Shown here piece by piece: positions 1 through 5,722 of a stretch of 6,134 nt of DNA. How positions within the stretch are numbered: position 1 is the stretch's first letter; the number at the start of each line of letters is the position of its first letter. The stretch lies in contig DEDN01000027.1 of assembly GCA_002349565.1 (NCBI GenBank), forward strand, positions 5,688-11,821, in the 5' to 3' direction. Source of the stretch: Alphaproteobacteria bacterium UBA2903 (GTDB lineage: Bacteria; Pseudomonadota; Alphaproteobacteria; CAAGCB01; CAG-977). The notes beneath the pieces are model-generated. The model worked only from the letters and a program-made list of their open reading frames with translations, made no database searches and was not told the origin of the DNA. Both the position numbers and the translations under genes were made by a program.

Positions 1-1254
1 CAGAACGGCCTCTTCCTCATCGCGTACCGCTTTCGCGCCGCAGACAGGGCAGCATTCCGGAAGGCGATACGGCACAGAGTCCTCCGTATGAGAAATGCTG
101 CGAAGTACCTCCGGAATAATGTCGCCGGCCTTGCGGACAACAATGGTATCTCCAAGCCGGATGTCCTTATCCGTGATGAAATCCTGATTATGCAGCACGG
201 CGCGGGAAACGCTTGTCCCCGCCAGCAGGATCGTATCAAATACGGCAACAGGCGTCAGTGCACCGGTACGTCCGACATTGACCTCAATGCTCCGGAGCGT
301 CGTTTTCTTTTTCTCCGGCGGGAATTTGTAAGCGACCGCCCACTTCGGCGTTTTGGAAGTGGCGCCCATTGCATCGCGCTCGGAAAGCGCATTGACCTTG
401 ATGACAACACCGTCAAAATCGTAAGGAAGATCTGCACGGGAATCTCCGATGGATCGGATCGCCGCAGTGATTTCCTCGGTCGTAGAACAGATCTTCCGGC
501 CGGGGATCACACGGAACCCGCAGTCCTCCAGAAATTGAAGCGTTTCGTCGTGCGTGGAAAATGTCCTTCCTTCGCAGCGCTGCAGATTAAAAATGAAAAT
601 ATCGAGCTTGCGTCTGGCTGTGATCTCCGATTTCTTCTGACGCAGAGAACCGGCAGCCGCATTGCGGGGGTTTTTGAATGGCTGTTCGTCATTCTCCTCC
701 TGCTCCTGTACAAGCCTGTAGAAGCTCTCGCGCGGCATATACACTTCCCCGCGTGCTTCCACAAGCGGCAGCTCCGTTTTCAGCGTCAGCGGAATGCTTC
801 GGATCGTTTTCAGATTCGCGGTCACATCCTCACCGACAAAGCCGTCGCCGCGGGTAGAGCCGAGTGTCAGACGGCCGTCCCGGTATTCGAGCGATACCGA
901 AAGACCGTCAATTTTCGGCTCGACCGAAAACTGCACATCCGGGAATTCTTCCCTGCAGCGCGTCACAAAGCTGCCGACCTGCTCGATGCTGAACACATCC
1001 TGTAAGCTCTGCATCTGCACCTCATGAGAAACCTTCTCAAACTGATTGGATGCTGTGCCGCCCACACGCTGTGTCGGAGAATGCGCAGACCGCAGATCCG
1101 GGTACTGCTGCTCCAGATCCGCCAGCTCATGCATGAGCATATCGTAGGTGTAGTCATCCACACTGGGATTGTCCAGCACATAATATTCGTGATTATACTG
1201 CTCCAGCAATCCGGAAAGCTCTTCGATCCGGGCTTTTGCCTGTGTATGATCCAT
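1..1254 (-). CDS. ligA: NAD+-dependent DNA ligase LigA, 3' end outside the window
   Basis: This enzyme seals 3'-OH/5'-phosphate nicks in duplex DNA during replication and repair in the cytoplasm, using NAD+ as the adenylate donor. The frame is open for 418 codons from the ATG at 1254 with no frameshift. Domain Ia is visible at residues 20-38 (NHEYYVLDNPSVDDYTYD), with the NMN-contacting Tyr/Asp positions in place. The adenylation motif EPKIDGL puts the catalytic lysine at K114. TRGDG follows at 134-138, ARGEVYM with E170, DGVVIKV with K286, and PKWAVAYKFPP with K310. The OB-fold motif VGRTGALTP comes next, then the first half of the Cys4 zinc finger (C402, C405) just before the edge. About 240 residues (rest of the finger, helix-hairpin-helix, BRCT) should lie outside, as the family is usually 650-680 residues. 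The start is supported by AAAGGAG at 1264-1270, 9 nt upstream. Two promoters immediately upstream suggest independent transcription. Identification is essentially certain. Confidence 0.98.
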   Translation of the reverse strand, partial: MDHTQAKARIEELSGLLEQYNHEYYVLDNPSVDDYTYDMLMHELADLEQQYPDLRSAHSPTQRVGGTASNQFEKVSHEVQMQSLQDVFSIEQVGSFVTRCREEFPDVQFSVEPKIDGLSVSLEYRDGRLTLGSTRGDGFVGEDVTANLKTIRSIPLTLKTELPLVEARGEVYMPRESFYRLVQEQEENDEQPFKNPRNAAAGSLRQKKSEITARRKLDIFIFNLQRCEGRTFSTHDETLQFLEDCGFRVIPGRKICSTTEEITAAIRSIGDSRADLPYDFDGVVIKVNALSERDAMGATSKTPKWAVAYKFPPEKKKTTLRSIEVNVGRTGALTPVAVFDTILLAGTSVSRAVLHNQDFITDKDIRLGDTIVVRKAGDIIPEVLRSISHTEDSVPYRLPECCPVCGAKAVRDEEEAVL

Positions 1255-1286
1255 CGGATATTTCTCCTTTCGGATGTTATGTTCTT

Positions 1287-1315
1287 ATTATACCACATAT
1301 CCGGGAAATTAGCAA
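1287..1315 (-). promoter_or_regulatory. ligA promoter P2 (proximal), sigma-A type with extended -10
   Basis: Reading the minus strand, a -35 box TTGCTA (1310-1315) is followed by a 17-bp spacer and a perfect -10 box TATAAT (1287-1292). TG one base upstream of the -10 (TGGTATAAT) makes it an extended -10. Transcription would start near 1280, leaving a short leader of roughly 25 nt carrying the AAAGGAG ribosome binding site of ligA. The -35 matches consensus at four of six positions. This is prediction from sequence only. Confidence 0.8.
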
Positions 1316-1340
1316 GGGGGTAATCACTTTTTCCTCATCT

Positions 1341-1369
1341 ATTATATCACAGAATGTTCGGCAAGTCAA
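1341..1369 (-). promoter_or_regulatory. ligA promoter P1 (distal), near-consensus sigma-A type
   Basis: On the minus strand, TTGACT (1364-1369, five of six consensus) is separated by exactly 17 bp from a perfect TATAAT (1341-1346). The -10 is also of the extended type (TGATATAAT). It lies 54 bp upstream of P2 with the same polarity, so ligA appears to have two tandem vegetative promoters. The -35 box directly abuts the hairpin at 1370-1393, placing the upstream gene's terminator and this promoter back to back. Confidence 0.85.
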
Positions 1370-1393
1370 ATGCCCCCGCAGACACGGGGGCAT
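1370..1393 (-). terminator. Probable intrinsic terminator after the cysteine-rich gene
   Basis: A perfect 9-bp stem, ATGCCCCCG (1370-1378) with CGGGGGCAT (1385-1393), encloses a 6-nt loop. It starts 10 nt after the TAA of the 264-codon gene. Going down the minus strand the stem is followed by TTTGACTT, a poor T-run, so termination may be incomplete and some readthrough into ligA is possible. The GC-rich stem and its position make a terminator the best reading. Confidence 0.65.
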
Positions 1394-1403
1394 CCATGAA
1401 AGG

Positions 1404-2198
1404 TTAACTGCCGTAGGGAATTTCGCCGCTGCCACAGCCGCAGCCGTTTCCGGAGCTGTTATCTGTCTCATTCAGAGACAGGGGCGCAAACTCCTCCGTG
1501 GGGAAGCGCATCTTGTCAAAGACAGCGCACGGTGCCTCTGTGTCAACGCTGCATTCCTTGCTCGGGATCGTATACTCATAGGTCGGCACCAGCAGCGTGA
1601 CCGGGCGCGTCAGTTCAATGACGGAGAACAGACCGAGCGTCATCACAACAGTCCGCACAGTCGGCGGCATCTGCCGCTGTTCCGTGCCGGCAGCAGGCTG
1701 GCAGCAGACAGATGCGATCTTTGTTTCCAGTGCCAGCGGAGGAACCACCTGGACATTGCAGCTCGGCAGATTGACGACCTCGCAGCAGTCGTCCATATTC
1801 CCGATGGAAACGCCGGTACTGGAAAAAGACTGCGTGTTCGATTCGCTGCCGTACAGAATGCTGCTCTTACCCGCATATACGGTGCCTTCCATGACGGTGG
1901 GCGTCTCGCAGGCATGCGTATAGCACAGCAGCTCCACACGGAATGTAAATGTGATGTCAATATTGTAGAACCCGCGGTTGAACGGTACCGGTTCAATCCG
2001 CATGCAGACATCCTGCACCCGCACGCATTTGCACTTGACAAGCTGGATGTTTGCAGGCAGCTCTCCGGCATCAAGCAGCACAGGCACATTCGACAGGCAA
2101 TCACGGTCGCTGCAGCTGTCAAATACGCGGTTGACCTTGATCGGGACGGCATCGGATGCACGGCGTTCCGTACCGTCGCCATTCATTTCAAAGCTCAT
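1404..2198 (-). CDS. Cysteine-rich protein of unknown function (Clostridia-type), 264 aa
   Basis: No function can be assigned. The ATG at 2196-2198 is chosen because AGGAGG (2205-2210) lies 6 nt upstream. An in-frame ATG six codons earlier (2214-2216) is rejected because that Shine-Dalgarno would be inside its coding sequence. The protein has 16 cysteines in 264 residues: C29 and C34 (DSCSDRDC), C56/C58/C65, C92/C97, C138/C139, C147, C165/C166, C216, C224, and C253/C255 in a glycine-rich GCGCG tail. There is no signal peptide or membrane segment. The core has alternating hydrophobic, beta-rich character, including EPVPFNRGFYNIDITFTF at about 69-86. This layout resembles hypothetical proteins I associate with spore-forming Clostridia and their relatives, so a structural or coat-like role with disulfides or metal binding is possible; that is inference. 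The gene sits downstream of the his operon behind a large palindrome (2202-2268) and has its own probable terminator. Confidence 0.9.
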   Translation of the reverse strand: MSFEMNGDGTERRASDAVPIKVNRVFDSCSDRDCLSNVPVLLDAGELPANIQLVKCKCVRVQDVCMRIEPVPFNRGFYNIDITFTFRVELLCYTHACETPTVMEGTVYAGKSSILYGSESNTQSFSSTGVSIGNMDDCCEVVNLPSCNVQVVPPLALETKIASVCCQPAAGTEQRQMPPTVRTVVMTLGLFSVIELTRPVTLLVPTYEYTIPSKECSVDTEAPCAVFDKMRFPTEEFAPLSLNETDNSSGNGCGCGSGEIPYGS

Positions 2199-2201
2199 AA
2201 A

Positions 2202-2268
2202 AACCCTCCTGTTCATTCTGTTACAGGGAATCGGTCAATTCCCTTGGTACAGAATATTCAGGAGGGTT
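2202..2268 (-). promoter_or_regulatory. 67-nt interrupted palindrome over the Shine-Dalgarno of the cysteine-rich gene; possible terminator or translational lock
   Basis: Three nested stems share one axis. The outer stem is 10 bp (2202-2211 with 2259-2268), the middle 7 bp (2215-2221 with 2249-2255), and the inner 7 bp (2225-2231 with 2238-2244), with a 6-nt loop. They are separated by a symmetric 3x3 internal loop and a 3x4 internal loop. In the minus-strand RNA the 3' outer arm is CAGGAGGGTT, so the whole AGGAGG of the next gene is paired with CCTCCT. The arm runs into UUUUU and then AUG, so the element also looks like an intrinsic terminator for the his operon. On the plus strand the hairpin is followed by a shorter run (CGATTTT). 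The pairings are read directly from the sequence; the regulatory role is inferred. Confidence 0.7.
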
Positions 2269-2284
2269 CGATTTTGTGACAGGT

Positions 2285-2641
2285 TCAGTCCTTCATCTCC
2301 GGCTTGCCATAGATCTGCTTGAAGAAGCAGGAATAGCTGCCGGTATGGCAGGCATTTCCGGTCTGCTCTACATTGATGAGCAGCGTATCGTCGTCGCAGT
2401 CGGCAAAAATGGAAATGACCTTCTGCAGATGGCCGGAGGTTGCGCCCTTGTTCCAGAGCTCCTGACGGGAACGCGACCAGTACCAGGTATACCCGGTTTC
2501 CAGCGTTTTCCGCAGGCTTTCCTTGTTCATATATGCCAGCATCAGGACAGTTTTGGTATGAACATCCATCGTAATGGCAGGAATCAGGTCGGATTTCACG
2601 AAATATTTATCCAGATCATTCAGATCAATCAGTGAGGACAT
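2285..2641 (-). CDS. hisI: Phosphoribosyl-AMP cyclohydrolase HisI, monofunctional
   Basis: It hydrolyses the adenine ring of phosphoribosyl-AMP to give ProFAR, the third step of histidine synthesis, using zinc and magnesium in the cytoplasm. At 118 residues it is the short single-domain form. Visible family motifs are LMLAYMNKESL (33-43), YWSRSRQELWNKGATSGH (54-71), the metal-binding DCDDD (81-85), and QTGNACHTGSYSC (93-105) with C98 and C105; C82 supplies the third conserved cysteine. The ATG is supported by AAAGGAG at 2649-2655, 7 nt upstream, overlapping the end of the preceding ART-like gene. It is the last his gene in this unit. No HisE (phosphoribosyl-ATP pyrophosphohydrolase) domain or gene follows, so that step must be encoded elsewhere, perhaps upstream of the window. 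Confidence 0.97.
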   Translation of the reverse strand: MSSLIDLNDLDKYFVKSDLIPAITMDVHTKTVLMLAYMNKESLRKTLETGYTWYWSRSRQELWNKGATSGHLQKVISIFADCDDDTLLINVEQTGNACHTGSYSCFFKQIYGKPEMKD

Positions 2642-2654
2642 TGGAATTCTCCTT

Positions 2655-3404
2655 TCAGAAAAGATTGGCTGTCAGCGCCGACTTCCAGCGGGTATACAGT
2701 GCGGCATCATCCGATCCCGGCTGTTCTCCGTTCATAAGTGCCGTATAGACACGCTGACCTGCAAGATTGCCTCCTGCCGGAAGCACAGCGGGATCCTTCT
2801 TCCCCGGCATCATCTGACCGGGAACGGCAATGACCGCACGAGCAGGCGGATTTCCGTTCGCATCCGTAATGCGGTTTTCCGATTCAGAAGGAGCATAATC
2901 ACGAAACGTCAGCCTAAGTCCGGGCGGCAGGAGCACCTCATCCTCATCCGCCTTGGCATACTGCGAGAGCTGCTCTGCCATGATGATACAAGGGGTATCC
3001 TCCTGCAAGCGAAACCGCATCAGGACAACACCCACCCGGTCACCGTACTGCGGCAGGAAACCGCTTCGGCATGTGGAGGTAAACGACATGGTTCTGCCCT
3101 CTGTAGACATCCGAAGATAATCCGCGAGACGCTCCACACGGTACACCTCGCGTGCATCTCCTCCGGGCTGAAATGCCGAGATCAAGTCACGCAGCAATGA
3201 AATGAGGCGTTCTTCATCCTCCAGAATCGCAGAATTCAGCCGTTTTCTCTCTGCTGCGCGGGCTCGTTCTGTTTCGATGCCGGGGAAAAACAGGGAATTC
3301 AGAACAACATACGCCTTTCCGTCTCCCCAGAAGGGATCATTCCCCTGCACATCTCCGATGTAATACCGCACGGCACGGCATTGCGCTGCTGTCAGCGGAT
3401 TCAT
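2655..3404 (-). CDS. ADP-ribosyltransferase-like protein (R-S-E motif set) coupled to hisF
   Basis: The 249-residue protein follows the layout of R-S-E class mono-ADP-ribosyltransferases, which move ADP-ribose from NAD+ to a target. LTAAQCRAVRYY at 4-15 fits the leading helix, and AYVVLNSLFF at 31-40 fits the Y..hN..L element. A helical stretch runs to about 78. Next come VYRV with candidate R89, SFTSTC with S110 (an STS motif whose last Ser is C112), and EDEVLLPPG with the ExE pair E154/E156 and the usual hydrophobic/Pro/Gly strand after it. RAVIAV at 189-194 may be the closing strand. The last 55 residues are Gly/Pro/Ala-rich and unassigned. There is no signal peptide or membrane segment, so it should act in the cytoplasm. 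The ATG overlaps the hisF stop as ATGA, implying coupled translation; the only Shine-Dalgarno candidate (AAGGG) is weak and about 13 nt away. Substrate and activity are unknown, and no antitoxin or ADP-ribosylhydrolase gene is visible nearby. The domain call rests on motif reading, not a search. Confidence 0.75.
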   Translation of the reverse strand: MNPLTAAQCRAVRYYIGDVQGNDPFWGDGKAYVVLNSLFFPGIETERARAAERKRLNSAILEDEERLISLLRDLISAFQPGGDAREVYRVERLADYLRMSTEGRTMSFTSTCRSGFLPQYGDRVGVVLMRFRLQEDTPCIIMAEQLSQYAKADEDEVLLPPGLRLTFRDYAPSESENRITDANGNPPARAVIAVPGQMMPGKKDPAVLPAGGNLAGQRVYTALMNGEQPGSDDAALYTRWKSALTANLF

Positions 3405-4156
3405 CGGACAATGATACCCTTGCTGCGGCAGTCATCCTTGACCTGCTGCACCGTCAGCTCATGGAAGTGAAACAGCGATGCTGCAAGCGCTGCGGAGCAA
3501 TCCGTCCGCTCGAAAGCCTCTGCAAAATCGCCCAGCTTCCCGGCGCCGCCGCTTGCGATCACAGGAATGCTGACCGCATCAACGACTGCCTTGAGCATCG
3601 GCAAATCAAAGCCCCCCTTGACACCGTCTGTATCAATGGAATTCAGGCAGATCTCCCCTGCACCGAGCTGCTCGATCTGCTTTACCCAGTCAAGCAGATC
3701 AAGCTGCATGTCGATACGGCCGCCGTTGATATACACCGTCCAGTTGCCTGCCGGTGTCTTTTTGGCATCAATGCCGACGCAGATGCACTGGCTGCCGAAA
3801 ATGTCGGCACCGTCCTTGATAAGCTGCGGGTTCTGTACCGCCTGCGAATTGACAGAAACCTTGTCCGCACCCGCACGCAGCGTTTCCCGGATGTCATCAA
3901 CGGTCTTGATGCCGCCGCCGACTGTCAGCGGAACGAAAACGCGCTTTGCCGTCTCGCGTACCACATCAAGCATTACGCCGCGGCCTTCATGAGATGCAGT
4001 AATATCATAAAAAACGATCTCGTCCGCACCCTGCTTGTTGTATTCTGCGGCGCATTCCACCGGGTCACCGACCTCGCGGATGCCCTCAAAATTCACGCCC
4101 TTGACAACCCTGCCGTCACGCACATCCAGACAGGGAATGATTCGTTTTGCGAGCAT
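3401..4156 (-). CDS. hisF: Imidazole glycerol phosphate synthase, cyclase subunit HisF
   Basis: HisF uses ammonia delivered by HisH to convert PRFAR into imidazole glycerol phosphate and AICAR, linking histidine and purine synthesis. The 251-residue protein is a full-length (beta/alpha)8 barrel. IIPCLDV carries catalytic D11 and VGIDAKK carries catalytic D130, the same numbers as in the Thermotoga enzyme. The phosphate-binding motifs VGGGIKT (79-85) and VIASGGAGKLGDF are present, as are SVNSQAV near 101-107 and GAGEICLNSIDTDG. ALAASLFHFHE lies near the C-terminus. AAAGGAGG at 4162-4169 lies 5 nt before the ATG and overlaps the stop of the zinc-ribbon gene. The 3' end overlaps the ART-like gene by 4 nt. 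All key residues are intact, so it should be active with the HisH encoded here. Confidence 0.98.
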   Translation of the reverse strand: MLAKRIIPCLDVRDGRVVKGVNFEGIREVGDPVECAAEYNKQGADEIVFYDITASHEGRGVMLDVVRETAKRVFVPLTVGGGIKTVDDIRETLRAGADKVSVNSQAVQNPQLIKDGADIFGSQCICVGIDAKKTPAGNWTVYINGGRIDMQLDLLDWVKQIEQLGAGEICLNSIDTDGVKGGFDLPMLKAVVDAVSIPVIASGGAGKLGDFAEAFERTDCSAALAASLFHFHELTVQQVKDDCRSKGIIVR

Positions 4157-4167
4157 ATAGCCCTCCT

Positions 4168-4401
4168 TTATTGATTGACAGGCTTTGCCTTAGACGACTG
4201 CTTCAGCTTCTGTATATCACCCGGGGATACCCATTGTTCCGTATAGCCGCAGCCGCAGCAGATATAGCGCTCCACCGAAACATTGGAGAAAATGGTCGCA
4301 CCCACCGCGATGCCCTTTGTGCTGCTGTCGAGAAATCCGTCATTGACAAAGCAGCGAATATCATGACTGCCGCATTTGGGACACTGTTTAGACTGTTTCA
4401 T
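4168..4401 (-). CDS. Small zinc-ribbon protein within the his operon
   Basis: This 77-residue protein has two CxxC knuckles. CPKCGSHD near the N-terminus gives C7 and C10; YICCGCGYTEQW gives C48 and C51, with C49 between them. A glycine/valine linker of about 37 residues separates them, and a short basic tail (DIQKLKQSSKAK) follows. The pattern is a single four-cysteine zinc ribbon like those in small conserved hypothetical proteins of Firmicutes; nucleic-acid or protein binding is likely but the role is unknown. The ATG at 4399-4401 is chosen over the TTG codon just before it. The ATG overlaps the hisA stop by one base (TGATG) and GGGAG lies about 8 nt upstream. Its stop codon is overlapped by the hisF ribosome binding site. 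Tight packing between hisA and hisF implies co-expression with histidine synthesis, without proving a role in it. Confidence 0.9.
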   Translation of the reverse strand: MKQSKQCPKCGSHDIRCFVNDGFLDSSTKGIAVGATIFSNVSVERYICCGCGYTEQWVSPGDIQKLKQSSKAKPVNQ

Positions 4402-5123
4402 CAAGCATTCTCCCTGGTGTAGGAAACCGCCTCGGCAAGATCGAGCGTTCCCTGATACAGCGACTTGCCGGCAATGGTTCCGTACAGTCCCATATTCCGG
4501 CAGATCCGGATGTCCTCCATGGTATGCACACCGCCGCTGGCGATCACATTCATGGAAACCGCATCATGCAGGGCAGACAGCTGCTCGGCATTGACGCCGG
4601 AAAGGGTGCCGTCCTTGGAGATGTCGGTAAAAATCACCGTTCTGACACCGATCTTCTCCATTTCCTTTGCAAGAGAAATGTAATCCACGGTAGAGGCATC
4701 CAGCCAGCCCTCCACGGCAACCATGCCGTTCTTGGCGTCGATCCCGACCGCAATGCGCTCGCCATATGCCTTGACAGCTTCCTCAACAAGCGCCGGATTC
4801 TTCAGGGCAATGCTGCCGAGGATCACGCGGGAAACGCCGCCGGAGAGATACATCTCCATGGTCTCCATTGTGCGGATGCCGCCGCCGACCTCCACCTTCA
4901 GGGGAGTATGCCTGGCAACGTCGAGGAAAATTGAAGTATTGACAGGCTTGGCATCCTTGGCGCCGTCAAGATCGACCATATGGATCCACTCCGCACCGGC
5001 CCTGACAAAGCCCTGTGCCGTTTCCATATAATCCTCTGCAACCTTGTGAGCCGTACCGTAATCACCGCGGACGAGGCGCACGCAGTTGCCGTCCTTAATA
5101 TCAATTGCAGGGAGAATAATCAT
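4401..5123 (-). CDS. hisA: Phosphoribosylformimino-AICAR-P isomerase HisA
   Basis: HisA carries out the Amadori rearrangement of ProFAR to PRFAR, feeding the HisH/HisF synthase. The 240-residue (beta/alpha)8 barrel has ILPAIDIKDGNCVRL at 3-17 with catalytic D8. It also has HMVDLDGAK (48-56), the phosphate site VGGGIRT (79-85), AVGIDAKNG with the second catalytic aspartate D129, FTDISKDGT (165-173), and IASGGV followed by the C-terminal phosphate-binding region. Length and motifs are normal for the family. Its ATG overlaps the hisH stop by 4 nt (ATGA), with a GGAGG inside the hisH 3' end about 6 nt upstream. Only the single-substrate HisA role is inferred; a dual HisA/TrpF (PriA) function cannot be excluded without knowing whether trpF exists elsewhere in the genome. 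Confidence 0.98.
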   Translation of the reverse strand: MIILPAIDIKDGNCVRLVRGDYGTAHKVAEDYMETAQGFVRAGAEWIHMVDLDGAKDAKPVNTSIFLDVARHTPLKVEVGGGIRTMETMEMYLSGGVSRVILGSIALKNPALVEEAVKAYGERIAVGIDAKNGMVAVEGWLDASTVDYISLAKEMEKIGVRTVIFTDISKDGTLSGVNAEQLSALHDAVSMNVIASGGVHTMEDIRICRNMGLYGTIAGKSLYQGTLDLAEAVSYTRENA

Positions 5124-5722
5124 ACCAGACCTCCGAAATTACGCAGGATCTGCAGTCCGACTTCGCCGGATTTCTCCGGATGGAACTGCGCTCCGAATAC
5201 ATTGCCGCCGTCATACACCATTGCCGGAACCTTGCCGCCGTATTCTACCCAGGCAGCCAGATTGGCATCGGGGCATTTTGCCGCAAAGGAATGCACGAAG
5301 TACACGAAGGCTTCCTCAGGAAGTCCCTGCAGCAGCGGGCAGTCAACACCCGGTTCCAGCTTGTTCCATCCCATATGCGGAATGATCAGGCCAGGCGCAT
5401 CCAGACGCTCTACGGTTCCGGGAATCAGGCCAAGACCGGCACATTCCTCAAATTCATATCCGGTTTCCAGAAGCATCTGCATACCAAGACAAATGCCAAG
5501 CAGGGGCTTTTTCTGTGCCTGCGATTTCAGAACATCGACAAGTCCCTTCTGGTGCAGCATCTTCATTGCAGCAGGAAATGCACCGACACCGGGGAGGATC
5601 ACTTCATCTGCCGCTTCGATCTCAGCCGGTGCTTCGGTCAGCTTGTTGGGCATTCCCAGGTAATCGAGCGCATTCTTGACGCTGAAAATATTACCGGCGC
5701 CGTAATCTACAATTGCAATCAT
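5120..5722 (-). CDS. hisH: Imidazole glycerol phosphate synthase, glutamine amidotransferase subunit HisH
   Basis: HisH hydrolyses glutamine and channels the ammonia into HisF. The 200-residue class I glutaminase is complete. DYGAGNIFSV lies at 6-15 and ILPGVGAFPAAM at 42-53 (the oxyanion-side PGVG). The nucleophile elbow is GICLGMQMLL with C78. PHMGWN at 115-120 is the HisH-specific segment, followed by YFVHSF at 141-146. The triad is completed by H181 and E183 in QFHPEKS. The ATG overlaps the hisB stop by 4 nt, with AAAGGA about 8 nt upstream. Having hisH next to hisA and two genes from hisF fits production of the HisHF complex from one mRNA. Confidence 0.98.
   Translation of the reverse strand: MIAIVDYGAGNIFSVKNALDYLGMPNKLTEAPAEIEAADEVILPGVGAFPAAMKMLHQKGLVDVLKSQAQKKPLLGICLGMQMLLETGYEFEECAGLGLIPGTVERLDAPGLIIPHMGWNKLEPGVDCPLLQGLPEEAFVYFVHSFAAKCPDANLAAWVEYGGKVPAMVYDGGNVFGAQFHPEKSGEVGLQILRNFGGLV

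Noticed and set aside
88..1005. A 305-codon open frame on the plus strand
   Set aside because: It lies antisense to ligA, whose frame is intact with all catalytic motifs. The plus-strand product is arginine-rich and resembles no protein, as expected for a shadow frame in GC-rich DNA.
2196..2216. Longer start (ATG at 2214-2216) for the cysteine-rich protein
   Set aside because: The AGGAGG Shine-Dalgarno would fall inside its codons 3-4, and that ATG has no ribosome binding site of its own at proper spacing.
1236..2279. A 347-codon open frame on the plus strand
   Set aside because: It crosses the ligA promoters, the terminator hairpin and the cysteine-rich gene on the opposite strand, has no good ribosome binding site, and gives no recognisable protein.
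2199..2284. A sigma-A promoter for the cysteine-rich gene in the hisI-downstream gap
   Set aside because: TTGACC and TATTCT are present on the minus strand but not at workable spacing with a partner box.
3461..4174. A 237-codon open frame on the plus strand
   Set aside because: It is antisense to hisF, which is complete and unmistakable.
4399..4404. TTG start one codon upstream for the zinc-ribbon protein
   Set aside because: The adjacent ATG is the better start codon with good spacing to GGGAG, and overlaps the hisA stop in the usual TGATG manner.
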